Positions 9,601-15,840 of a DNA stretch of 58,844 nt are shown here, piece after piece. The position numbers were made by a program, and so were the translations under genes. The notes beneath the pieces are model-generated. The model was given only the letters and a program-made list of their open reading frames with translations. It made no database searches and was not told the origin of the DNA. Source of the stretch: Anaerobiospirillum sp. NML120449 (GTDB taxonomy: Bacteria > Pseudomonadota > Gammaproteobacteria > Enterobacterales > Succinivibrionaceae); contig NZ_JALKIL010000029.1 of NCBI RefSeq assembly GCF_023051105.1, positions 1 through 58,844 on the forward strand. The letters are read 5' to 3'. Position 1 is the stretch's first letter. The number at the start of each line of letters is the position of its first letter.

Positions 9601-10831
9601 GGGGCATGCTGCAGATACCAGTCTGTCAGGCAGCGAGCCCCACGATTTAGCTGACCGCAGCGGTCACAGGGATAATTCAGGCACGCCCCCATGCTCTCTG
9701 TTCTCTGTCAGCCCTGACTCCCATGATCAGCTCGAGACGGGCTCCGGCTCCTCCTGTATGTGCGATAACAGCATTGACAATGCAGCCCAGGTCATTAACA
9801 GTGACAATGGCAGAGACATTTCCGATGCCAGACTCAAGCGAACAGGTATTTACTCCTCTATGACCATGCCGGGTGTGAGCGGCCTTAATGAGCATGATGA
9901 ATGCGCTGTCGGTGCTGACACAGGCGTACGTAAAGACGGCGGCGCGGTCCCTGTCCATAAGCGCTCTGTCGGAGCTGACACAGGCGTGCGTAAAGACGGC
10001 GGCGCGGGCCATGTCCATGAGAGCTCTGTCGGAGCTGACACAGGCGTGCGTAAAGACGGTGGCACTGGCCCTGTCCATGAGCGCTCTGCCGAAGCCGACA
10101 TAAGCGCTCGTAAAGACGGCGGCGCGGGCCCTGTCCATGAGCGCTCCTGCAGGCCAGGTACCCTTGCCATGTGGGACCATCCTTATGGAAGGATTCAAAC
10201 TGTGGTGGCTCAGGGTGCCGCAGGTCATGACTGGGCTTACGCCAATGAGCACAGCATGGAGCACGCAGCCACATCCGAAAAACTGGAGAGAGGCAGTCCC
10301 TGTGCCTTTGTGACAGTCGATCAGCGCAGCTTCAGCTACCGCATTCATGGCTTTGAAACAGGTGTTATGGGCCTGCCGATACCGCCTTTTAATGAACAGA
10401 CGGTCAGAGAAATTCCCGCAGACTCTGCTGCTGCCAGCTGCCGGTCTGCTGTCTCAAAGAAAAAGCCTGATGACCCCCGCTTTAACCCTGACGGCACTCC
10501 TGTGGTCAAAAGAGGTCGCGGCCGCCCGCGCAAGCATCCACCCAGAACAGCCGATAGCCCAGGTGCAGCAAAGGCTCATGGTCAGGCCATGTCAGCCAGC
10601 CACGGCTCTGCTGACAGTGAGGCTGCCCTCAGGGCAGCCCGGGAACACTTTGCCTTAAAGGACAGTACCCCTGACCCTCATGAGCAGCAGCTGGCCAACC
10701 TGTATAAAAGTACTTTTACCAGCCTGCACGCTGCCGGACAGCAGGAGCTTGAGCTGCGTGACAGACTCTATCGTATGAAAACCATGCGCTCGCATGTACT
10801 GCGCCCCTTTGAACCAGACCTGAACGAATGA
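6635..10831 (+). CDS. Giant low-complexity protein with two AT-hook motifs
   Basis: Unrecognised 1398-residue protein. Residues about 30-110 form a globular, leucine-rich region (QVKDLHQLREHFNLQSILRA, then YSGELIEFCL) that reminds me of a short bacterial helical domain usually seen as LKENF-x-L-x-(9-11)-G-x-L; this is a weak, memory-based resemblance. The rest is mostly disordered and rich in Ala, Ser, Asp and Pro. Two basic AT-hook-like motifs are visible, KRKRGRKRIHP near residue 640 and KRGRGRPRKHPP near 1295, suggesting minor-groove DNA binding. Internal repeats include Ala-Asp-Thr repeats (DNA 9154-9290) and four copies of a 20-residue unit (DNA 9907-10146). No signal peptide is visible. 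It is the first of four plus-strand genes between tsaB and yoaA. The start follows a TTAAGGTTTAAAG stretch. A DNA-binding role is inferred. Confidence 0.75.
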   Translation: MSNLPSNRSEESAVSKENGDGSSVHDSARSSVLMMGEYQVKDLHQLREHFNLQSILRAWYSGELIEFCLVHRLAVEYRALLRLKDAGVLTSLELSSRLCRIFGVHRYPMEIQSELSHEQLCEDVRIIAARDSSAHMYFKEHEMHESARYATSVRTDFVKSAWHSAQVSPVIAAALCDEQYSEMGSRIASTAPSWMPSLEPVFPPQYAVPSRKDRLPHHRNKNSYTVQRRRMQPVTDILGNRDSNPVDPRFLPAQELAAENQHRHTDSLIKPVTPCAATEPGQAISSTPTAHASSCSSYGDLTAGTEHPGLSNPAASAHYASCPATLNKDGNGSSLSFASEPAASESAAPESGADPSAGASMTECLAPWDLNKGKVSTAKLPDPADSAPQEQKTADENEQPAFRLRAGTAYRSIRQRLIDSRRVYNDSILVRRAQADFSPRYASMFAEPKLPPVHMPEIESSMDLSDGQPEEPAPSSSAGTATAAANAAAGVNTSAAENAAAAAAPPADAAHTGWDNSDTYSDSPAGDHGARNPEAVAATAAAHANSSAKAHTESSAGTATSCTASAPVCPAPVAIAAGDESASVAAACADTAAATANGTHADNASAEQHADKATSALAAAAPSVSATQDGKTDNKPEKRKRGRKRIHPLTPAKSYKPDAAVMESWKRLTASAEYKEKQQDIEKRRALEPERFGPERNAPSLSASLSLRSKSPLQKEWERHEAAPRLDKDELYSEIDRLTCADLEPYYDASCSAHDNNSPDASHDSNCSGQGTADNSIDLESLIATIVNLNGPAQPQVPADSDVLKTNNSQSTDPLPAAAGSTNQSTASPMASEDNAYADAVTAETDAADADAAVTAETYAADADAAVTAETDADDDVTADTDTSYETDKNTGLLAVDTEPAHEPPSQSSQQHGTDDWPAEQKPAEHMSCAADGANGTAMASDDRSELAPCSVHNSTASQLASEPVSDSHPYGDEHNCNPEDNCHYASYQGHAADTSLSGSEPHDLADRSGHRDNSGTPPCSLFSVSPDSHDQLETGSGSSCMCDNSIDNAAQVINSDNGRDISDARLKRTGIYSSMTMPGVSGLNEHDECAVGADTGVRKDGGAVPVHKRSVGADTGVRKDGGAGHVHESSVGADTGVRKDGGTGPVHERSAEADISARKDGGAGPVHERSCRPGTLAMWDHPYGRIQTVVAQGAAGHDWAYANEHSMEHAATSEKLERGSPCAFVTVDQRSFSYRIHGFETGVMGLPIPPFNEQTVREIPADSAAASCRSAVSKKKPDDPRFNPDGTPVVKRGRGRPRKHPPRTADSPGAAKAHGQAMSASHGSADSEAALRAAREHFALKDSTPDPHEQQLANLYKSTFTSLHAAGQQELELRDRLYRMKTMRSHVLRPFEPDLNE
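9154..9290 (+). repeat. In-frame Ala/Asp/Thr-rich repeat
   Basis: Repeated GCTGATGCTGCCGTTACTGC blocks encode DAAVTAETDAAD-type units inside the large AT-hook protein. Three copies are recognisable, shortening at the end to Asp/Thr repeats. All are in frame, so expansion keeps the protein open. Confidence 0.85.
9907..10146 (+). repeat. 60-bp tandem repeat, four copies, in frame
   Basis: Four copies of a 20-residue unit of type GADTGVRKDGG-A-x-x-VHERSV lie head to tail in the AT-hook protein. DNA copies differ at a handful of positions, mostly in the last third. A 60-base period preserves the frame. The unit is basic/acidic mixed and His-containing; no known domain is recognised. Confidence 0.92.
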
Positions 10832-11713
10832 GCCCCGATCTGACCGCCTGTCTGCAAATATCCTGTACCCACGTCTGAATCCATACCGGCTGTGGCATGC
10901 CTGTGCATGGTGCAGCTGCCGCTGACATACCAGCTGCAGCTACGAGCACTTCAAGAGATACGGCCTGTGTATTAGCCTCGGCCCCATGCTACACAGCATG
11001 GCTACTGCCGCATTGCCGTGCCCGGCCTCATGCTACGCAGCTGACAACAGCCTGATTGTCGCTCCCTGTTCCATGCCCAACAGCAGGTCACTGCCATGTT
11101 GCCTGCTACCTGTCTCTTGCCCCATGACCTGGGGCATGGATCAGGCTGTGTATGGAGCGTTGCGCGCTTTTCCACTAAAATGCACAGATAATCACGCTTA
11201 CAAGCATGTGTGCAGCAGCTGCCCGGCATGGAGCACAGCTCCATAATTCAGCCAGCAACTACTGCACACTGGCTTGAGTCCATAGGCTGCGCCAGGCAGT
11301 CCCTGTCGAGTACCTGGAAAGGTCATGTGCCATGCTCAGGCATGTGCTTTGCCAGCCATGTGCCATGCCCCAGCATGTGCTTTGTCAGGCCATGGACAGA
11401 GCTCCGCTATGACCGTGGCCTGTTCATGGCCAGAGCCCGGCTGTGAGCCTGAGCATGGCCATGCAATGGTCAGTGTCGGCCCTGACCTGCTGCTGCCAGG
11501 TATTACATGGGCCTGCTCTGCAGGAACATGGACGGCAGGAGCGGCAGCTGCCGGTCCGGAAGCAATGGTTAGTGCCGGTACGCCATGGTCTGTGGCTGTA
11601 CGTTCAGGTTTGTGGCGGTACGGCCTGGTCCGTGCCGGTACGTTCAGGTTTGTGGCGGTACGGCCTGGTGCGGAGCCTGGTAATACTTGTGTTTTCAGAT
11701 AAGGAAGTGCGTT
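10832..11713. other. Spacer upstream of the 584-residue protein gene
   Basis: About 880 bases with no recognisable gene. It contains scattered CATGTGCTTTGCCAG-like copies around 11325-11390 and a 20/40-bp tandem repeat at about 11578-11680, which ends within 35 bases of the next gene's start codon. No clear terminator for the preceding gene was seen. Confidence 0.55.
11578..11680. repeat. 40-bp tandem repeat with 20-bp sub-period
   Basis: A 32-base block starting GTACGTTCAGGTTTGTGGCG occurs at 11598-11629 and again, identical, at 11638-11669, giving a period of 40. Flanking half-copies keep a 20-base register. It lies directly upstream of the ribosome-binding site at 11701, so copy number could alter promoter or leader spacing. 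Confidence 0.88.
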
Positions 11714-13468
11714 ATGGCAAGAACAGGTGCTAAAAACAGATCGTCGGGACGCTCGAGTGCTCCTGACAGTCTGCTTTCACAGACTGTGGAGCTCTCCAGT
11801 GAGCTGTACCACCGCCTTGTCTGTGAGATTATTCTCAATGAGCAGCATCGCGAGATCTGCCTGCCTCTGCTGCAAAGTCTGCTCAGTGAACACCGTGCAG
11901 TCTTCAGTGCTGATTACGGCAATTTCTTTCGCCTTATGTCCGGAGCTGCCCCAAGGGTGCTCTTTTACATGATGCAGATTCAGGAGTTCCGTGAGATTTA
12001 CCTGTGCGATGACCAGCTGGCTCTGACCTACCATCTGTATGACCGCCTGATTAAGACTTCAGATCGCTACAACAATATGGTCCGCGAGTACCGCAATGTT
12101 CTCAATGACAGCAATGAATCGGTACAGGCCATGCGATCCCTGGTTAACCGCAATGAGCAGCGGCGCAATCAGGCTCCGGAGGATCGGCAGTTTGATGCCT
12201 TTGATGAGCTGGTTGAAAGTGATGCCCGCACCATAAGCGGCATTGGTGACCCCACAGAAGAAATCAATTACTTCAACACCAGAGAGCGTACCCGTATTGA
12301 CGGACGAACCACTCAGGGCCGCGAACTGAAAAATGCTTTACAAAGCCAGATGGGTGACTTTGCCTGGGATGATCTGCCCAAACCGGTACGCCGCCGTAAA
12401 GGCAAAATGGCCTCAACTGATGACAAAGAGATCTTTGCCGGCGGTGCCATAGGTCGTCGCCTGAGCGCTCTTGCGGCCTCCAAGGCTGCCCCTGAGGTCA
12501 TGCCGGCATTCAGCCATGAAAGCAATGAAGTGCTTTCAGCACGTATGCTGCTGGGCGCTAAGGGCCGCAGCGACGCCCCTGAAGTTGAGCTTGAAAGTAA
12601 TGATGCTCCGTCGCCTGAGGCCACCGCAGCTGCAGCTGCCCTTTTTGGCCTTAAAACTGATCATGAGCGTGTGGTGCTTACGGCATCTGACTGCAGTGAG
12701 TATGTGCTGGGCGAGGTGAACAGCACTGCTCCTGACTATATTCAGGCTCTCAGTCCCTCAGGGGGCATTTATGCCTCTGCAGGCTTTAACAGCCATGCCT
12801 TTGCCATCATGGACATGCTAAGCCGCCGCCGAACCTTTGGCGCTCTTGAAAACCGCCGTGAAAACAAAAGCCTCGCCGGTCTTGAGGGCATGGACAATGA
12901 TGAAAATCTGCCTCTGACCTTTAATGTGCGTGCCAGCATCAGCGCCATTGCTGATTACATGCAAAAGGAGCGCAACCGTTTCAGCTCCATCATGATGCGC
13001 TTTACCTCAAGCAATCGTAACCTCAGTGCCCTTTTTGGCCAGCATATTCAGATTATCACCGTTGATGCCACACAAATCAGCCCGGGCGGCATCACCCTTG
13101 AAGATCAAAGCGTGCCCTGCTTTATCATCAGAATGGGCCGGGGACTTAATATCCGTCCTGACAGCCTTGCCGACAGCGATGACAGTGTCCGTCCGTGGCT
13201 GACCAGCGCCCTCAACAACCGCTTTCTGGTTACCAGCGGCCTGCAGCTGCGCTCGGCTGCCCCTTCACTTGAGGGCAGCGAATTTGCCCATATGGTAAAT
13301 GAGGCCTCCTCACGCAACGCCCCTTACAATCAGTGGAAGCTCTCCCTTGCTCATAACTGCATGTATGAGGGCGTCTATCAGGTAAAATTCAAAAGAGACA
13401 ACCAGCTGCCCCTGACCTTCGACGATCAGAGCTCCGGCCCTTTTGACCTCGTATACATACGCCTGTAA
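11714..13468 (+). CDS. Uncharacterised 584-residue protein
   Basis: I do not recognise this family. The start at 11714 (MARTGAKNRSSG) is preferred over an upstream in-frame ATG because AAGGAAG sits seven bases before it. Residues about 20-135 look helical and globular (STVELSSELYHRLVCEI-like heptads; RVLFYMMQIQEFREIYLCDD). Residues about 140-330 are charged and linker-like, with an Ala-rich stretch. The C-terminal 250 residues look well folded, with alternating hydrophobic strands (HIQIITVDATQISPGGITL; VPCFIIRMGRGL; GVYQVKFKR) and end in FDLVYIRL. No signal peptide or membrane segment. It is a plus-strand neighbour of the AT-hook protein and the SUKH-like gene, so it may belong to the same accessory unit. 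No function is proposed. Confidence 0.8.
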   Translation: MARTGAKNRSSGRSSAPDSLLSQTVELSSELYHRLVCEIILNEQHREICLPLLQSLLSEHRAVFSADYGNFFRLMSGAAPRVLFYMMQIQEFREIYLCDDQLALTYHLYDRLIKTSDRYNNMVREYRNVLNDSNESVQAMRSLVNRNEQRRNQAPEDRQFDAFDELVESDARTISGIGDPTEEINYFNTRERTRIDGRTTQGRELKNALQSQMGDFAWDDLPKPVRRRKGKMASTDDKEIFAGGAIGRRLSALAASKAAPEVMPAFSHESNEVLSARMLLGAKGRSDAPEVELESNDAPSPEATAAAAALFGLKTDHERVVLTASDCSEYVLGEVNSTAPDYIQALSPSGGIYASAGFNSHAFAIMDMLSRRRTFGALENRRENKSLAGLEGMDNDENLPLTFNVRASISAIADYMQKERNRFSSIMMRFTSSNRNLSALFGQHIQIITVDATQISPGGITLEDQSVPCFIIRMGRGLNIRPDSLADSDDSVRPWLTSALNNRFLVTSGLQLRSAAPSLEGSEFAHMVNEASSRNAPYNQWKLSLAHNCMYEGVYQVKFKRDNQLPLTFDDQSSGPFDLVYIRL

Positions 13469-13793
13469 GCCACAGCCCGGCCCGCCTGACGGCCACACAG
13501 CGGCCAGGCAGCCTGGCTGTATGTCCGTCATGCACTGACTGCCTGTCCGCCTGGCTGACATGCCAGGCCAGGCCATGGCCAGCGCTGGCCATGCCAGGGA
13601 TGCTCTGTCCAGGCCAGGCCCTCGCTGACCTCATGGCCCGAAAGGCTGATACTGGCGCAGCCATACAGGTGCTGCGCAGCCGGAGAGCACAAATGCGCCG
13701 CTGCAACAGCTTATATCGCGCGCATCAGCATTGCAGCGATTGCCTTTGCACCAGTGAACAGTGAGCTCTTACAACCTCAGAGGTAAACGGTAA
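13469..13793. other. Palindrome-rich spacer
   Basis: 325 bases between the 584-residue protein gene and the SUKH-like gene. It is dense in GGCCATG/CCAGGC words and includes a perfect 20-bp palindrome at 13574-13593 centred on AGCGCT. No T-tract follows, so it is not a standard terminator. No gene is seen. Confidence 0.5.
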
Positions 13794-14543
13794 GTGGAAA
13801 AAGATGAACTCATGGCACGACTTGCAGATCTGGCTCAGGGAAAGGACACTCCGGAGAGCTGGCAGCAGTGGTGGGATGAACATAAAGAACAGACAGCCTC
13901 ACTGTTAAGCCCGGGAGAGTTTTTGCAGCTCAGACCGCGCCAGCACGGCTTTAAATGGGTACCCCTGATTGCAGGCCAGAAGGTTGCAGTTGCCATACTG
14001 CAAAGTGCAGGTATAAGTGTTGAGGCAAGCCCTGTATACCATGAGCGCTATCTTGAGGAGCTGGATAATTTCTCCCGTGAGCAAAAACGTTTGCAAAAGG
14101 AAAAGCAAAGCACCTTCAAAACAAACTTTCCGCAGCTGTGTACCCGTTATCCACGCTTTTGCAGAGCTCTGGCAAGGGTGCTTGAGGTAACAGATGAAAT
14201 ACGAATGCCGGCAGCGCCTGAACTTATTACTGAGCAGGAGCATCTTCTTGAGTTCACCTTTCCTGATGCAGTGCGTGAGTTCTTTACACTCACAGCCGGC
14301 ATCAGGCTGAGCGCCGGTATCACGGTAGATCTCAGCAGCACCTTTATTCTTGAGATGGATGCCCACAGGTACTGCGTGCTGGGCGAGTATTTTAAAGAGG
14401 CCGATGGCGATCTGCTGTTGCTCACTGCAGGCGAACAGACCATACTGTACTACGCTCATGAGCGCAACCAGGTCACAAAGCTGTGCAATAATATGAACGA
14501 GCTGCTGGAACTTAAGCTCTCAAGATATCTCAACAGCCAGTAA
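13794..14543 (+). CDS. SUKH (SMI1/KNR4)-like protein
   Basis: A 249-residue protein whose C-terminal half resembles the SUKH superfamily: an acidic helix leading to FPDAVREFFTLTAGIRLSAG (the usual P-x-x-x-x-x-F-x-x-x-N-G region), then DLLLLTAGEQTILYYAHER (the loop-strand that reads V-Y-Y-W-D/H-E in the family), and a final helix MNELLELKLSRYL. SUKH proteins are best known as immunity proteins against polymorphic nuclease toxins, and also occur as regulators and in phage genes. The N-terminal 110 residues are unlike the family and include a charged helix. The GTG start at 13794 is chosen because AGGT lies upstream and it opens the longest frame. No toxin gene is adjacent. A second SUKH-like gene (SUKH-3 type) lies at 23223 on the other strand. 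The family call comes from motif pattern only. Confidence 0.6.
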   Translation: MEKDELMARLADLAQGKDTPESWQQWWDEHKEQTASLLSPGEFLQLRPRQHGFKWVPLIAGQKVAVAILQSAGISVEASPVYHERYLEELDNFSREQKRLQKEKQSTFKTNFPQLCTRYPRFCRALARVLEVTDEIRMPAAPELITEQEHLLEFTFPDAVREFFTLTAGIRLSAGITVDLSSTFILEMDAHRYCVLGEYFKEADGDLLLLTAGEQTILYYAHERNQVTKLCNNMNELLELKLSRYLNSQ

Positions 14544-14846
14544 GAACCACACCTGCCCGGCCATGCCCGCATCAGCCCGGCAATGCCAACACCTGCCCGG
14601 CAATGCCCGCATCAGGCCGGCCATGCCCGCATCAAGCCTGTCTTGCTGCAGCAAGATGCGCCTAAGTGCCCGACACAGGACCAGTTACCACTGCAGACAT
14701 GTGCCACGGGCAGTACAATTGCGCTCAGTGTCTGAATGACGCTTAAGCGCTTCTCTTTACAAAATATTTTACAACGACAAAAGATAAGGGCATATGACTG
14801 ATGGCCTGACCACAATATGCCTCCCACAATTTTAAGGTAGACCAGT
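14544..14846. other. Spacer with 20-bp repeats upstream of HTH gene
   Basis: 303 bases. The first part is the 20-bp repeat at 14555-14634; the rest becomes AT-richer (14740-14800) and is the likely promoter region of the HTH gene. No gene is seen. Confidence 0.5.
14555..14634. repeat. 20-bp tandem repeat, four copies
   Basis: Four degenerate 20-base units of the form CCCGGCCATGCCCGCATCAG lie head to tail immediately after the SUKH-like gene. Copies alternate slightly, giving a stronger 40-base period. It matches the register of repeats near 5.03 and 11.6 kb although the sequence differs. Confidence 0.85.
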
Positions 14847-15419
14847 ATGCCACGTTATCTCGACAAAGATACCCGCGACAGGATCATAGAGCTGTTCAAA
14901 GAAGGAAAGAGTTTCAATGCTATTGGCAAAGAACTGGGCATAGCTGCCAGTACGGCCTCCAACATAGTAAAAAATGAGCTTCCTATGGAGGAGCGCATGC
15001 CTGAGCTGCCTGCAACCTTTGACAGCGTTGAGCTGGCATACTCTGTCTGCACGGCCTGCAAATCAGCTGGATATGACTCACCGATAACTGCAATGATGTG
15101 CAGCCAGTTCAATGTCGATGTTAAAAAGATCAGGGAGCTTGCCAACTGGTTTGCCAACAACTGCTCAGTTAATACTCACGAGACTGTCAATGAACTCAGG
15201 TCAGAGGTGGAAACCCGCGACCGGCTGATAGAGGGGCTCAGTGCTGACCGGGTAGAGAGTGAAGAGGCACTGGAGTACCTTGCACAGGCTCACCTCAAAA
15301 AGCAGCTTAAGAACACCACAAAGAAACTGCAAAAACGCCTTGAGCAGGAGAAGAACAAGGTCCGCTTCCTGGAAAAGGTTCATGAAATCATGAACGATCG
15401 CTCCGGCCAGCCCAAGTAA
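14847..15419 (+). CDS. Helix-turn-helix protein with C-terminal coiled coil
   Basis: A 190-residue protein. Residues about 5-45 (DRIIELFKEGKSFNAIGKEL, then GIAASTASNIVKN) form a resolvase/transposase-type helix-turn-helix of the kind that reads DNA with a recognition helix starting at the serine/threonine run. Residues about 50-110 are a small helical region with three cysteines. Residues about 115-185 are a charged coiled coil (KKLQKRLEQEKNKVRFLEKV), suggesting oligomerisation. It is the last of four plus-strand genes between tsaB and yoaA and is followed by a strong terminator at 15579. It could be a regulator of the neighbouring genes or a remnant helper of a mobile element; no catalytic domain is present. 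The DNA-binding call is good, the role unknown. Confidence 0.8.
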   Translation: MPRYLDKDTRDRIIELFKEGKSFNAIGKELGIAASTASNIVKNELPMEERMPELPATFDSVELAYSVCTACKSAGYDSPITAMMCSQFNVDVKKIRELANWFANNCSVNTHETVNELRSEVETRDRLIEGLSADRVESEEALEYLAQAHLKKQLKNTTKKLQKRLEQEKNKVRFLEKVHEIMNDRSGQPK

Positions 15420-15840
15420 AAGAGCTCAAAGCCCCTGCACAACTCAAAGCCCTGAAAAGTCCGCACCCACAGCACAGCACAGTGCACTGCACTGAACTGC
15501 ACAATGCATCAGGCACTCTGTACAGTGCCACGCTCCAGCTGCTCTGTGCCAGCCGACTGTACCTGAGGCACAAAGGCAAAAGCCCCGCAATGCGGGGCTT
15601 TGTCATTATGGGCAATCATTGTGATGACCGTACTTCCCTGTATCCGTCCCCAGTCATGGCCAGCCCCAGTAAGGCATCAAAGATGGTGCCTGGCGGCTCT
15701 GGCAGAGGCCGGGCGTCCATGCCCGAGGCCATGGCCGTGGCGGAGGCTGGCCGTCCAGACCAGGGGCGTGGTGTTTAGCAGCCGTGGCGGTGGCTGGCAG
15801 CATGGAAGGCCGCCCGGGCGGTCGGGCGGCCGGGTGGGCG
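15420..15840. other. Convergent spacer between HTH gene and yoaA
   Basis: 421 bases separating two converging genes. It contains the bidirectional terminator at 15579-15601 and a GC-rich stretch beyond it. No gene is seen. Confidence 0.55.
15579..15601. terminator. Rho-independent terminator, convergent genes
   Basis: A 10-bp stem AAAGCCCCGC/GCGGGGCTTT with a 3-base loop. T-rich runs lie on both outer sides, so it can serve the plus-strand HTH gene (about 160 bases upstream) and the minus-strand yoaA (about 240 bases away). Confidence 0.88.

Noticed and set aside
9677..10348. 223-codon minus-strand open frame
   Set aside because: It is the reverse of the 60-bp repeats of the AT-hook gene. 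The repeats keep both strands open, and the deduced protein has no independent features.
13905..14459. 184-codon minus-strand open frame
   Set aside because: Lies wholly opposite the SUKH-like gene, which has a ribosome site and family-like motifs; no signal in the antisense product.
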